A stretch of 64,000 nucleotides of DNA from positions 42,943,456-43,007,455 of the forward strand of contig NC_133529.1 of the NCBI RefSeq assembly GCF_048544455.1, read 5' to 3'. This DNA is from Silene latifolia. Taxonomy: Eukaryota > Streptophyta > Magnoliopsida > Caryophyllales > Caryophyllaceae. Below the pieces are notes generated by a model. The model ran no database searches. It worked only from the letters and a program-made list of their open reading frames with translations, and was not told the DNA's origin. This document shows, piece after piece, positions 1-12,578 of the stretch (position 1 is its first letter; each line of letters begins with the position of its first letter). Made by a program: the position numbers and the translations under genes.

Positions 1-632
1 TCCGTACCACGTCAAAGGTAACGTAAGAAAAAATGGAGTATTTAAGAAAAAATGCAAAAAGTAAGGGTAAGTAGAGAAAATATAGGTAGGGTAGGGTATG
101 TAAGTAATTGTGGGTTTAATTGTGGGTTGATAGGTATGGTATGTAATGACATTTTGTGTAAATATCACATGGGTATAAAAATAACTTGGTAATATTGTGG
201 GCGAAATAAGGAATGTTACGTTTAGTGTGATACGTTCGTTTATAATAAGTGTTACATTTGGAGTGGTACGGAGAGAATATATTATATATAGGAATTCTAA
301 TTAGGTAAGTGCACATTCAAACCAAACAATTTTTCCCTATTTAATGTGAATTGCAAAAACATGTGAATTTGTATTTCCTTGAAACTCCAATTCCGGTTGT
401 GAACCAAACGATCCCATAATAAAATAACAAGTACTCTCTCTATTTTATTATTTTCTTCTCATTTGTCTTGTGTCTCTAAGACGGAATTTCGACTTTCTTT
501 TTCAACCTCTAAGTTATGATACACATTGAAAATATTAGATATGACATTAATTAAAGCGCAAACACTCTATGCATAATTTGATAACAAAAATTGAAACAAC
601 CACCCGTGCAATTTGCACGGGTTTAAAACTAG
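1..632 (+). mobile_element. Helitron-type element, right (3') end
   Basis: The segment ends in a hairpin at 603-621 (CCCGTGCA, loop ATT, TGCACGGG), then a short spacer and CTAG at 629-632 followed by T. This is the usual 3' terminus of plant Helitrons. Its left end is outside the window or not recognisable. No gene is visible in the AT-rich body. The assignment rests on the terminus alone and on four similar termini further right. Confidence 0.5.
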
Positions 633-1294
633 TTAATATTGAATCGAACTTGTATTAGATCGGGTCAGGCTTAGGTCACTGGTCATCAAATTTTGTGTCA
701 GGCTTGTCTGCTAAAAACACACATCCAAAACCGCAAATAATCCACGGGGCCCAACCCGTGAATGTTATGACCTGGTGCATCAGCCCATCACCACATTATT
801 ATGACCAAATTCTTTAGATAATAGAGATCCGTCCACCTACCCAAACTTACCTAAAACCTTCCACATTCTCACCTAAAAAAAAGTAAACAAAGACAAAATT
901 ATAATCCCCTACAGTATATTATGACTATCTTGAACTTTAATTGCTCCGTATTATTTTTAAGAATGACTTAACTAGGAACGTTTTTTCCAGGAAATACTCC
1001 CCAAAAAATGGCATAATGAATCTTCATTTATTTTACTTAACTTAATTGAAAAAGCTTCTAGTATTAGAATTAGAACCTTCCTAGTAAACTTGGAGAACAA
1101 GTAGTGTGGTTCTAAGAAACCAAAATTCTGGATACCCACTTCAGCATTTCAGGTAACTGACCATCTTCATTTGATTCAAACTTTGTAACGTTGTTACCAA
1201 AATTTATAAATACGAGTAATTCTTTGTAGATTTGATTCAAAAGGTGTAATCTTTGGTTGTAATTCATGTGTTTTGTTGTTGATTTGATGTTATA
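633..1294 (+). promoter_or_regulatory. Upstream region and 5' UTR of the PMIR1-type gene
   Basis: This non-coding AT-rich stretch precedes the PMIR1-type start codon. A plausible 5'-UTR intron runs from 1153 (CAG/gtaactg) to 1229 (ttgtag). No clear TATA box can be singled out. The region contains a short upstream reading frame, annotated separately. Confidence 0.4.
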
Positions 1295-1295
1295 A
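1266..1295 (+). promoter_or_regulatory. Upstream ORF overlapping the main start as TAATG
   Basis: An ATG at 1266 opens a nine-codon frame (MCFVVDLML). Its TAA stop at 1293-1295 shares its last base with the ATG of the main protein at 1295. In eukaryotic mRNAs such an arrangement can lower or modulate translation through reinitiation. Whether the transcript includes this ATG depends on the true transcription start, which the sequence does not show. Confidence 0.35.
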
Positions 1296-4200
1296 TGCTG
1301 TCAAAATTGGATTGTGTAAGTTTTGATGTTAGTGATAGTGATTTAAGTAATGGGCAATTATTACGTGACATTGAAGAGATTAGTAATGGCTTATGTGTTG
1401 ACAGAAATACCCACAACACTTCTTTGATTTCTTCATCTACTTTGAGGCCAAATCTGGGGGTTAAATCCCATTTTCGTGATTCGAAATCAAAGTCCAAATT
1501 GGGTTTTAATGGGGAAGATGAGTGGTCTAGGGAGGACCATAAAAGTTCTTCTATTTGGGGTTGGAAACCCTTCAAGGCATTGTCCCATATTAGGCACAAG
1601 AAGTTTGTTTGTTATTTCTTTTGTCATGTTCATTGTGTAGAGAATTTGCCATCGGATTTCGAAGGTATTTGTTTGAGTGTGCATTTGAAGAGGAAGGATA
1701 GTGTTTTGAGGACTCGTCCGTTGAGAGTCTCCAATGGAATGGTTGATTTTGAAGAGACTTTGATGAGTAAATGTACCGTTTATGGTGCCAAAAATGGACC
1801 TGGGAGTTTTATCAAGTATGATCCTAAGCATTTCTTGCTTACTGTATCAATTTTTGGGGCTAAGGAATTTGATGTTGGGAATCATTGGGTTGATCTTACG
1901 AGGTTGCTTCCCCTTACGCTTGAGGAGTTAGAGCGGGATAAATGCTCCGGGAAATGGTCGACAAGCTTTAAGCTAGACGGAAAGGCTAGAGATGCCACAT
2001 TGCATGTTAGCTTTGGATTTTTAGTATCTAAGGATAGCTTGGCTGAATTGGGTGGTAATATCAAACTACCTCTAGTTCTTAACTTGGAGAAAAAGGGATT
2101 GAACAGAATGAGCTTTGTTGCTGACCGTGTTTCCGACAAGGGCAGCACCAGCCTTAGACGAACTGGCAGTGTTCCTAGTAGCTTGACTAGTCAGTGTCCT
2201 GATAAGTTTGGTTGGCCAAAGGATGTTGCTGACTTCTCCAATTCCATTGATATGCTTTATGGAAAGCTTGAAGAAGAGGGCGTTGATAATCCCGCAAAGT
2301 TTGATCTAGTTTATGAGCATCTTGAGTCTCTCAAGTTGGGACCAAACTCATTGCCTGAATCTAGAAAGGAATTCGGTGGGGCCATACACGAAGATGGTGA
2401 GGTTATAGTGACAGACAAGGGAGAAGAGCCAGAGTTAATCACTGAGAATTTGGATACCTCTACAGTGGAAGTGATTGATGTGGCTGATATCTTCAATGGT
2501 GACGGGATATCATCAGATGAAGATACTGAAACCGGTGGAAAAGAAGTCCCGGATTCAATACCAAATGACTTGTTGATAGATAAACACAATATTCCGGATA
2601 TAGAAGATGGGCCCGAGATAGAACCATCGAGTAACTCAGTGTCTGGCGAGTTCAAGGTACATGATTTACTGTTAGATAAAATGGGTCTTCCTGAAATTCA
2701 AGAGTTGGCAAAATTAGAACCGTCAGAAGACTTTATGTATAGCGAGATTAAGGTAAAGAACAGGGGAAGTAAGTTGGTAAAATCTTTGAGCTTAGATGAT
2801 ATTGCTAAAGCCGTGGCAGAAGATTTCTGTAATATGTGGCAAGAAAGTACTCCATCAACCCCTAGTTCAAGTACTAATCTAGAGTCTCCCAGGGAACGTC
2901 TTTTGAGACAGTTTGAAGAAGATATGATGATTTGTGGAAGCTTCTTTACGGGACTTGACGAACTAGAAGATGAATTTGAATCTGACCATGCTCCTCCCAG
3001 TATCTCCTCTACAAATTATGCTGTTGACAGTGTGGATCTCTCACCCATCATCAACAGGGACACAAGTCAAAGTGTAAATCGTGCATCACGAAGTAAAATT
3101 CAGGCTCAAACCCTCGAACAATTGGAGACTCAGTCCTTGATGCAAAGATGGGGTCTAGATGAGGATGCCTTCCTGAGTTCCCCACATTATAGCTCAGGTG
3201 GGTTTGGGAGTCCTATCTTTGTTCCTCCAGAGTTAGAGGAACCAGTTGGATTGCCTCCTCTTGGAGAAGGCCTTGAGTCGTTGCTTCAATTGAAAAACGG
3301 AGGTCTTTTGCGATCTATGAGCCCTCTCCTTTTTAAAAATGCAAAAAATTGTGGAAGCTTGATAATGCAAACCTCTAAGCTTATTGTACTTCCAGCAGAG
3401 TTGAGTTCCGATATCATAGAGATATTGCAGGGTATGGCTTCAGTTGGTAGTGAGAGATTGTCCAAGAAATTGAATTCTTTATTGCCTTTGGATGAGCTCT
3501 CTGGAAGGATTATGCAGCAGCTAGCATGGGAAGCTGAAGTAGAGACGCACCCAAGGTTTGTTAGTTGATATATAATGCTTGTACTTTACTTTTGTTCGCT
3601 AGTTGTTTCCATTCCAACAGAGCCAGATAGTCATTATTCTTTGGCCTTGGAATAAAAGGAACAAAGCAAAATAGCTCATCAAATTGTTCGCGCTTCATAT
3701 ACAATGGGCTCGCTTGGGTTGAGGGTAATTGTTATGGAATGATGGAATTCAAACCAAAGGAGAAAAGGAGGGAAGTGATGGTGGCGAGGGAAGATGAAAG
3801 GATGTTGAGTGGTGGGAGAACTAAAAGTATGCATTATTATCTTAAGAGAAGGTGGGTAGCTATTACCCCCAAATGGAGGTAACTATTGCTTTCTCATAAT
3901 ACTTTCCTCACACCACCGCTACCAGCGTACCATTGCCTCTCATTTCCCATGTTTTTTTTTTGTTAACAGCAAACTGAATAACAATTACCCTCAACATGAG
4001 CGGACCTTATTTTGTTACAGTAGTAACAATCAGTTCATGCAGTTTTTCAATCATTATCATTATAGTTTATCCAAAATTTCCATGTTTCCAACACGTGCTT
4101 CAGCTATGTACGAACCCCTTATCTCTCCAGATGTTGAAGCCTTCGAGGCACTATGGTAATACTGTTGTAGTTTTCATTTGGTAGTTACGCGGTTTGATTG

Positions 4201-5263
4201 TGTCAAGACACTAATATCTTTCATATCTCAATGCTATGGCAGGCCGTCTGCTCATCACGAGTCTGATGTCAAGATAAGAGTAGAGGGTCTTTCAAATGCT
4301 CCATATTGCAATTCCATGGTCTCAAGCTCAGCAGTTAATGGCATTGCACCAGAGCATATAACTGCAAAAGGTTTTCATGCTTTAGCATTAGACAGCATAG
4401 AAGCCCTCTTAATAGAAGGCTTAAAAATACAGTCTGGTATGGCCTCTGAGGATCCACCTTCCAGCATTAGGGTCAATCCTGTAGGACTTCAATCTTCTGA
4501 TCTGGGTGTCGGAGGAACTTTCAATTATATCGATGGATTATTGGATCTCTCTGTTTCTCTGGATGAGTGGTTGGAAATTGATGGCCAGATGATTATTGAC
4601 AAAAATTGTGTTAATGATCAGACTTTGGAGTTGCTGAGAGCTCATCATGCCAGAAACTTGGCAGGAGAAGAGATTTTAGACAATGAAGCAGTCGAATGTG
4701 GAGTTTTGGGAGCTAACCTCGCACTAGCATTACTGATACAGCTCAGAGACCCACTTCGAAACTATGAACCAGTTGGTAATCCAATGCTGGGTCTAATCCA
4801 AATGGAGAGGGTTTTTAGGCGTGAAAATATAACCTCAGCAGCAGAGGTGATGGCGTGTTTGGCCGGATCAGATCCGTTGGACCGAGAAAAGTCACAGATA
4901 GATGGGGAAACTGAGAATATAGAATCTGAAAAGGATGACCAAGAAAGGGTTCCTACATTCATATTGAAAGAAGTGCATATTGCAGGAATAAATTTGGAAT
5001 GTGATCGTACAGAAAGTTGGGGTTCAAAGAGACAGCAAGAATCAGGACCTCGATGGCTGCTTGCCAGTGGAATGACCCAGAAACCTGATTTACATAATTC
5101 TAAATCAAGGTCACTGGTAAGGTTGCCTACCCATGTTTTAAGGAAACCAAAAACTAGAAGCCTTCTTTGGAGCATCTCTCGCCCGATTGTAGGAGACCAA
5201 ATCGACCGACAGTTGTCAACATGGGACCTACACACTCGAAACCCTGATCTTATTTTCCCTTAA
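1295..5263 (+). CDS. PMIR1: PLASTID MOVEMENT IMPAIRED1-RELATED (PMIR1-type) NT-C2 protein, two exons
   Basis: Exon 1 is 1295-3555 and exon 2 is 4243-5263. The phase-2 intron has donor AG/gtttgt and acceptor ggcag/G, and the join reads ETHPR-PSAHHES in frame. The spliced product is about 1093 residues, close to the usual ~1100-1160 of the family. The N terminus has the family signature GQLLRDIEEISNGL, then WGWKPFKALSHIRHKKFVCYF, which opens the NT-C2 domain (about residues 90-235, including HFLLTVSIFGAKEFDVGNHWVDLTRLLPLTLEEL). The middle is acidic and low in complexity. The C-terminal half carries LRDPLRNYEPVGNPMLGLIQMERVF and WLLASGM, both family hallmarks. It ends in LWSIS...HTRNPDLIFP, which resembles a LysM-like tail and stops a few residues early compared with the NETIRL-type ending I recall. 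Family members act in blue-light chloroplast and nuclear positioning through actin; that role is inferred from homology. I assign the gene to the PMIR subgroup rather than PMI1 itself. Confidence 0.9.
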
Positions 5264-6479
5264 AGAAGTAGCTTGATTTTCCAGGTATGAATTTTGCTGC
5301 TAAGTGATGGATGAACGGATCATAGCTTTCTTCATAATGCTATGTGAATACGAGTATAAGAGTGGAAGCATTTCTTGTGTAAGCTCAATTAGGATAATAA
5401 CAGTGATCTGATGGAAGGTGTGGACGTGTATTAGCAAGACTAACAGCCACATGAGGAGCTTGTACTCTTGTATTGTGATATTGTCAATAGAAGAACGTCT
5501 CTATCTGAATTAATACTGGATACAAAATTCTATGATTGTATGGATGAAACTGATTCAAGTTCCCTTTCCCGAATCTAGGGTATTGCCTCAAAATCCTGTC
5601 TATGGCATGCAACTTGTAAGGGGATTTGATGTACGCAACCTAATGATTCGACGTAGATCTCGACACAAACGTCTTTGATAAGATAGGATAAAGCTCACTT
5701 TTTATTTTGGCTAATTTTTCGGGCAACATTTTAGCTCTTGCTGCTTCGTTGGTACCCGTAAAATTAATTGTGTGTAAAATAAGGGACAAGTTGGACAATA
5801 AGGTTATCCATCTGGAATCAAGGGTTATAAGTTGTAAATTTTCAAGGAAGATTATTTCCCTTGAGAATTACCAACATTAACAACAGTGCTCAGATGTGCA
5901 AATTTCAGGTCAATTAGTAAACCCTGCATATGTTTCTTACAAAGCCTTTTACCCATGAATTGGATAACATATTTTGATTTCAAGAGAGAATTTAGATATA
6001 ATTTGAATTAGTGCCAAATTCTTTCATGTGTGTATTGAGAAACAAGCGTATATGCAGCTAAAGGTATAGTGATGCATACTACGGGTAGTGTGTGTTTGTT
6101 TAGCTGCAGATCACTAAGTAATTTTCATCTAATTTTCTGTCCAAAATAAATGATCTTATGTAGATCAAAACATGGAGCAATTGAATGAAACAATGTAGCT
6201 GACTATTATATTATAGAAGTAGAGCATTAGAAAATAATTAAGATTGTCATCCTCAGCTAAATGAATCAAAATTTAGGAATACAGTTGAGTAGTAAGGAAG
6301 AAAGAAAACAATGTGACTGGATGGATCATTATGGAATGGAAGCAAGCTAAAATGATAAAAAAACAAGAGCTTTAACGAAACGAAATTAATAGCTTCATAT
6401 CATAACTTGATTACATCACACTGCAACATTATTACAAACACTAAAACAAACAGAGTAGACTGCATCACATTAGCATAAT
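5264..6479. other. Intergenic region between the PMIR1-type gene and the convergent sHSP gene
   Basis: The two host genes converge here, so the segment should hold both 3' UTRs. It is AT-rich, has no long open frame, and shows no transposon ends that I can recognise. Confidence 0.4.
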
Positions 6480-6959
6480 TCAAGCAACCTTAACCTCAAT
6501 AGTCTTAGGTTTCTTAGGTTCGGGAGGAGGAAGCTTCTCAACAGTAACACACAAGACACCATCTTGACAAACAGCAGTAATAGCCTCCATATTTGCATTC
6601 TCAGGTAACACAAACTTCCTCATAAACTTACCAATCCTCCTCTCCATCTTCAAATACTTAACTCCACCTTCTTTCTCCTCTTCTTCTCTTTTTCGCTCAC
6701 CACTTATCACCAACACATTCTCATCTTCCACTGTTACCTTGATATCCCCGCTCTTCAAACCCGGCATGTCTATCACGAACTTGTACGCTTTCGGGTATTC
6801 CTTTACGTCCGCTGCAGTGCGAGCCATTGCGCGAGCGTCGCGGACATAAGATTCAGCACCTGTTGGGGGTTTTGCGGGAGTAGTGGTGTCGTCTGCATCG
6901 AGGATGTGGTGGAGAGTGTGCAGGATCGGTGTGTCTAACCCCATTACCCGGAAATCCAT
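6480..6959 (-). CDS. Class II cytosolic small heat-shock protein (HSP20, about 17-18 kDa)
   Basis: This intronless gene encodes 159 residues, the usual length for plant class II sHSPs. The N terminus [21 protein letters not shown] is the class II signature. The alpha-crystallin domain runs from about residue 50 to 145: [39 protein letters not shown] is the first half, and [27 protein letters not shown] is the second half with its P-x(n)-GVL core. The tail KTIEVKVA holds the I-x-V motif that docks into neighbouring subunits during oligomer assembly. Such proteins bind unfolding clients in the cytosol without ATP and pass them to HSP70/HSP100 systems. Heat-shock elements and a TATA-like box lie directly upstream, which supports heat induction. 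The open frame looks intact. Confidence 0.95.
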   Translation of the reverse strand: MDFRVMGLDTPILHTLHHILDADDTTTPAKPPTGAESYVRDARAMARTAADVKEYPKAYKFVIDMPGLKSGDIKVTVEDENVLVISGERKREEEEKEGGVKYLKMERRIGKFMRKFVLPENANMEAITAVCQDGVLCVTVEKLPPPEPKKPKTIEVKVA

Positions 6960-7078
6960 GCTTCTTTTTCTTGATTGCGGAATTTTGTTTGATTTGTTTT
7001 CTAGGAAATGAGAAACTTATTATTATATGTGAGAGTTTTGTAAGATTGTTTTGATGATTTGAATGAAGAAATGGGGGG

Positions 7079-7197
7079 AATTTATATGAGGGAACTGAAG
7101 TTTCTAGAGATGGAAATGAGGGACTGTGCGTGGCAGTCGGGTATATGTTCTAGGATGTTCTCGACTTCTTTGTTAAACATTAAGGAATTTTCCAGAG
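7079..7197 (-). promoter_or_regulatory. Heat-shock promoter: TATA-like box and three heat-shock elements
   Basis: Reading towards the sHSP gene on the minus strand, a TATA-like ATATAAAT lies at about 7079-7087. Three heat-shock elements made of alternating GAA/TTC triplets lie just upstream: 7097-7109 (GAAgtTTCtaGAG), 7148-7165 (TTCtaGGAtgTTCtcGAC) and 7185-7197 (GAAttTTCcaGAG). This is the classical arrangement for heat-shock-factor control. The spacing from the TATA-like box to the ATG (about 120 bp) suits a short 5' UTR. Confidence 0.8.
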
Positions 7198-7951
7198 CAT
7201 AGTGGAATGCGTTTCCCGCTTTTGGTAAAACAAATATATATCAATATCAATCAATCAATATCTATCTATATTATTAAAGGAAGTTTTTTCCGAGCGATTA
7301 TAGAGTCTCCAACTCTAATGAATCACTAAGGTATAATAAAATAGACTAAAAGAAATAAAAAATATATACTATTAAAAATAATATGTACGGTTTATTATTA
7401 ATAATATATATGGAGTAATTTGCATACTATTGAACTTCTAAGATCATGTTACGTAATATATTTCAAAAAATTAGGAAGATCAATCAATCAATTATGATTA
7501 TGATTTAACAATATTTTTGCTTTAGTTATGGGAGTTTCATGACTCCTACACTTCCTTTTATTTTGGGTGACTATAAACTAAAGTATATAAATAGGCATCT
7601 TATATTTGAGGGTTTGCACAATATTATTGTGATTTAGGTTGTTTATTTATTTATTTATTTTTAAATATGGTCTAATACGATTGCTCTTATTGATGATATT
7701 AGTTTATTTTCGCAGCCCTTTGCAAGCCAAGGATGACGGGGAGGAGCATTTGTTGACTGTTTGCAAGCCAAGGACGACGGAGGTCGGAGAGGAGGATTAT
7801 ACAAAGTGTGCATAGGTAGTATAATGAAAATTTGTTTCAAGTGCAACTTCATAATTTAGTTGTGACTCAAATTTATGTTAATGCATTCTAATGAGTATAT
7901 TTGTTTCTTACAGTATCTATTTTTTTCCAGAAACTAAATAAGCATTCGTAG

Positions 7952-8172
7952 CATTGTTGTATTGAGTTTAGCCAGCAATCTATATACGTTCCTAAACACC
8001 CTATAAATACGTCTCTAGACATATTTTCTAATACGACCTGCAATCGAAGCGGGAGGAGGACGTATTCTGAGATTGGGGCGGAAGTCATCAAAGAGCATGA
8101 GCCTTTTGCAAAGATTGATGTCGGCACGTTGATGTCAGATACGATGATTGTGGACTTGCGCACACCATATAG
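7952..8172 (+). pseudogene. Exon-like fragment of unknown origin inside Helitron 1
   Basis: An open frame of about 73 codons ends at a good splice donor (CCATATAG/gtgag, GT at 8173). It reads CIEFSQQSIYVPKHPINTSLDIF, then SGRRTYSEIGAEVIKEHEPFAKIDVGTLMSDTMIVDLRTPYR. Composition and the clean donor suggest a piece of a host gene captured by the Helitron, which these elements often do. I do not recognise the parent gene and no continuing exon is obvious. Confidence 0.35.
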
Positions 8173-9401
8173 GTGAGATAATTCGTGAATCGTTACCATA
8201 AATTAATGGTATTATTATTCAATTATTTGTCATGTAGGTGATTTAGTTTGTATTTTTTTTATCCGGTTTCAATGTTCGTAGAGTTTTTATTTATTTAAGC
8301 CTTACGATAGGAAAGCTTCTCGGAGATTAATTCGAGAAATTCATGTTATAGCGGTAAACCTAAATAAATGCATGGAAACTGGAAAGTCATATTAGATTAA
8401 ACTTTTATCCATCGTTGTATGCAAAAGTGTTCACCTTGCTTAGTTGAGGTAAGTGATTGTATATTGTTGTTAACTTCAGTGTAATATTTGGTATTTTCTT
8501 CCTATTGTGGCCTCTTGAGAGTTGCGAGCTACAACTTTAGTATAATGGATACTACAATATTGATTGTTACTTTGTCTTCGTCAAAGATACGGAGTATACT
8601 ATTTGAAGGAATGTATTCGGTATTCCGAAAGTATTATTCGGAAATTACAAAGGTATTTGTACACCTAAAACCGAGATATTGTAGCCTAATTACAAACGAT
8701 ATATAGTCCCTAACAATTAGGGAAACTAATTATACATGATTCACATAACATATTCATATATTCCAACACTATTCTCAATCAGTTTTCTTTAGACTCGCTA
8801 TTGATAGGGTACTACAAATTTATTATGTTATTATATACGCGAATGTATCAAGGTCATTCCCATATCGGATAACCGTTGATCAAAATTCACGTATTGTTTT
8901 TTTTATAATGCTTGACTTAGGATAAAAGATAGTTCATTTTAGTTTAATAATGTCAACGAGCTAACATTACTGCGGGTCAGTCGGATTGGAGTCAAATTAG
9001 GCGATTCAGGTCGGGTCAGTTCTGAAGTGTCATATTATTGGGTTAGTTTGAGTCGGTTCGGGCCATTTCGTGTTTCACGTATGTTGGTCGGGTCGAGGGT
9101 CAAGTTATTTCGGGTCGGGTCATCTTAAAGTTATGAGTAAGAGAGAAAAAGTATGTTTTGTATTATTACGGTATTACTTATTTATTATTTAGTTTCGATG
9201 ATTGGTTCTTGATTTTAGCGTAAATAATATTAAGTGCAATTCTAAATTAATCATTTAGTTTCTGGTCATATCCGCTTATTCGGGTGTTGCCGCTGACTCA
9301 ATTTTGGGTCTCGAGTCAAGCTTTTCAAATCGGGTTAATCGGATTTGGTTGATTGTGCCAGATGTATACTTGCCTATTTTTGCAGTTATTTTAGCTTCAT
9401 A

Positions 9402-9656
9402 CTTCCTCCATTCAACTCCACTCTACCTATTTCATTTTGTACAATTCACTTATCAACATTCAATTCCGATTTTCTCTCAATACATAAGTAAAAATATATT
9501 CATGTGAGATCTTGTTTGATTCGTCTTTACGAGTAGATTAAAAATATCTAACTTTTATAATTTTTGCAAATACGTAGCTAACGATATTTACCGTGTAAAA
9601 CATGCGTTGGTAAATGTGTAAAAGGAAAGTGGTAGAGTGGAGTTGAATGGAGGAAG
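9402..9656. mobile_element. Stowaway-type MITE
   Basis: A 255-bp element has long inverted ends: CTTCCTCCATTCAACTCCAC on the left, mirrored by GTGGAGTTGAATGGAGGAAG on the right. It is flanked by TA at 9400-9401 and 9657-9658. The CTCCCTCC-like ends and TA duplication are typical of Stowaway elements mobilised by Tc1/mariner transposases. It sits inside Helitron 1, so it is a later insertion or was carried along. Confidence 0.75.
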
Positions 9657-9749
9657 TATTAATTAATACAGGATTATATGGTACATCATTCTTTTCACAA
9701 TGTTTTAGACAAACTGCTATAGTTTACTGACACTGAATATAATATTATA

Positions 9750-9976
9750 TAACCCAAGATGTGTGAGTCTAGTGGAATTCCAGGGTAACCTCAAAGCCTC
9801 CTAAGGAGGAATTGCGAGGTCCTGGGTTCGATTCCCTAGATGAACACTTTCTGGGACCGACGCCGGAGAGGGAATAATCCCGCGGAAAGAACTCACGTAG
9901 TACGGGCGCCAGCGGTGGGGTCCGATCCGGGAGGATCCAACCTCCTCGTCATCAAAAAAAAAAAAAAAAAAAAAAA
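9750..9976 (+). mobile_element. tRNA-derived SINE with poly(A) tail
   Basis: The element has an A-box-like stretch at 9762-9775 and a perfect B box GGTTCGATTCC at 9825-9835, the internal Pol III promoter of tRNA-type SINEs. It ends in a pure A run. The 15-bp target duplication GAATATAATATTATA is present at 9735-9749 and 9977-9991 without mismatch, so insertion is fairly recent. It needs LINE proteins for movement and encodes nothing. Confidence 0.85.
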
Positions 9977-11610
9977 GAATATAATATTATAGTATGTGTG
10001 TATAACTAACTATTAATTGTTAACTGATTACCTCTCAATCAAGCTCATTTGAAAACAAATCAATGTTACGTTTAGTCATACTAATTTAACATATTTCCCA
10101 AGAGGCCAAGACCATTCTTTAAGAAACGCAGTTAATCAATCAATAAGCTCACTTCTTTCATTTCTTTTACAATTTAACTATTTTACCTTTTTTTTTTTAA
10201 AAAAAATATTTGTTTTCGTTAGATTAAATAACTAATGAGAGTAATTCAAATGATCTTTTTCATATTCAACAATTTTTAATATTTAGATTATACACTTTGA
10301 CATAGTACCGGTGCTTCATTATACAAGATAGGACATTACAAATAGGCCCGTGCATCGCACGGGCATTAAATCTAGTATATACTTAAAAGAGGAACTTTTC
10401 GAACAATTTTATTGGTTATTGCTTTTGTTCAATAAATTATGTATATAAAAATAAGAAGATAAACTTACAACTATATTACGCATTAAAATTAAAATAAAAT
10501 ATTGTGTAACCGGTGAAAAAAATAGAAATAATAATAGTAAGATGTTACGGAAAATATGATCATGATTTTCCAACTAAACTTTGACCACAACTAAAAGATT
10601 AACCGTATGCAAATTGAAAGCATAATAAAACACCTTTATTTAATCATAGATAACTAAGAATCCGTTACATGAGAACTAACCTATATAAAGAGTTGTTGAT
10701 TATTGATTTCAATGTTCACTATTGTCTCAAATACGTGAATATAACTCATTGATTCATCGATTGTATATTGTGTGGAACAAACTTTAGATTTGAGGGCTAA
10801 TCCATTGTTTTGTTTTATTCGTAGGATTTAGAGACATAAATCGAAAAAAAGGCCAATGATGAGACTTATTAAGGTAATTCAAGTTTCCTCCTTTCATTTA
10901 GTTTCCTTATAGCGATGATTAATTATATCTCACGCATTTATGTCATTTTTTGTTTTTATCGATAAATGAAAATTTATTGTAAGATGTGGTTTGCGCAAGA
11001 TAAAGCTACGTGAGAAGACGATTTTATGGATAACAATGCTAAACCAAGTATGAGGAATGACTTGGATGCTTTGTTTAAGGAAGATAAGCTTAGGAGAATC
11101 TGATAACGTAAGATGTATGTAGTATTGAACGGTATTGCATGTTTTATCTGTATCGTTTATATATCCGATCATTAGTTTAATGATATTTTCATCGAGTTGT
11201 TTTCGTTTGTTTGGTTTTTAATTTTCGTTTTACGCAAAAATCGTTCTGATAGGATACTGGTAGTGGCTAACAATATTGTGATATTATAATTTAGAAACTC
11301 CACACACTTCTATATAACAACATAAAAAGGCTTCTTGAGCCTCCATTGAGATGCCACGTGTCACGCCTAAAATGCCTGCCACCTATCGCCTGTTAATTAA
11401 TTTAAAAAATTACCATTTGCTGCCGACATATCTTTTACAACTTACAGTAACATTAAGTCCCTTAAAAACGGCAGACATAACTTCTACACTCATTCGTCTT
11501 CCTTGGTGGCTCACCGTAGAGCTTCCACACAAAAATAACCGAAGTTCATAATTAAATGCCTCAATTAATTACCCCATTATTACATCTTCATTACCAATTC
11601 ATTATATGTA

Positions 11611-12207
11611 TTGAACAGCAATCCAATAAAACAACGTTTCTATCTATTGGCATCTGATGATTCCCTCAATCAAATTCGCGCAGCAATTGTCCTAACCGTT
11701 CAAACTGGTAGTAAATACTTCACCCGGTACCACTCCGCTACATACACCGAACGAGGCCACAAATTATGGCATGCTCTTCTCATTGGAGTGTTGGTAAGAA
11801 AACTTCTTAAACTTTTTAAATTTATAATTGATTGCTTGATTTTTTTTATTGAAGATTAGTGGAGATTGGAGCCGACACTGATTTGTTGATTTAATTAGAA
11901 ATTGATATATGGGATAACCGGTATTTCTATAGCGGGGTTTAAAGGGGCTAGCTTACAACGGAGATTAGCATATAACACACAAAATAAAAGGTATGTTGGC
12001 TTTTACTCAACAAGTTTTCAAGTTTTTTACCTCTTTGAGATCTTTCTTTACTTTGCAGCATGTCTCCGATCTTTGCTTCCAGTGGTAGTTTGGTATGTTA
12101 TTTATTTTGTTGTTTTTTATACACTATGTTATGTTTATACGTTAGTATATGATGATAGCTGTTATGGTTTGATTCTGATAATTAACTTGCTTAATTTCTG
12201 TTACTGA
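11611..12207 (+). pseudogene. Two exon-like open frames, unrecognised
   Basis: The first frame reads NPIKQRFYLLASDDSLNQIRAAIVLTVQTGSKYFTRYHSATYTERGHKLWHALLIGVL and meets a splice-donor-like GTAAG. A second frame follows about 80 bp later (GASLQRRLAYNTQNKR, again before a GTATG donor). They look like consecutive exons of one gene fragment. I do not recognise the family. The position within a Helitron-like segment suggests capture. Confidence 0.3.
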
Positions 12208-12578
12208 ATGATCGATTAGAGTAGCCCTTTTTTTATTGGATGATAGCTGTTATGGTGTGTTGGTTGTAGTACCGAGTACGTACCACCCATATTGTAAATG
12301 GGTGATTTTGTTTTATGGATTGACTAACTAAAGGGATTACTAACATTATTTCCATGTTACAAGGTGATTTTGTTAAACAATTTGGGTTATTTTGTGTATA
12401 TTCTTCGAATTCCTGCTGAAAGAAGGATAAATCAAGTCAATTTATTTACCGAGTTTACCTGACAATTTTTATAACTTAGGGCCATATATTACTCCGTATA
12501 TGTTAACTGTCACTAGATTTCCAGTGATATATATGAGTTATGTTAATGGTTTGTTATGATCATATTAGAAAACTATAG

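Larger units (their letters stand above)
7265..10375 (+). mobile_element. Non-autonomous Helitron-like element 1
   Basis: The left end TCTATATTATTAAAGG follows an A. The right end is the hairpin 10346-10364 (GCCCGTGCA/TCGCACGGGC) and CTAG at 10372-10375, followed by T. This fits Helitron insertion between A and T with a TC start and CTRR end. No Rep/helicase coding is seen. The body contains an exon-like fragment (7952-8172), a Stowaway MITE, a SINE, and a stretch rich in CGGGTC-type words around 8940-9310. Confidence 0.6.

Noticed and set aside
9750-9850. Possible tRNA gene (A and B boxes)
   Set aside because: The boxes belong to a SINE with poly(A) tail and a 15-bp target duplication. No cloverleaf with acceptor stem can be drawn around them.
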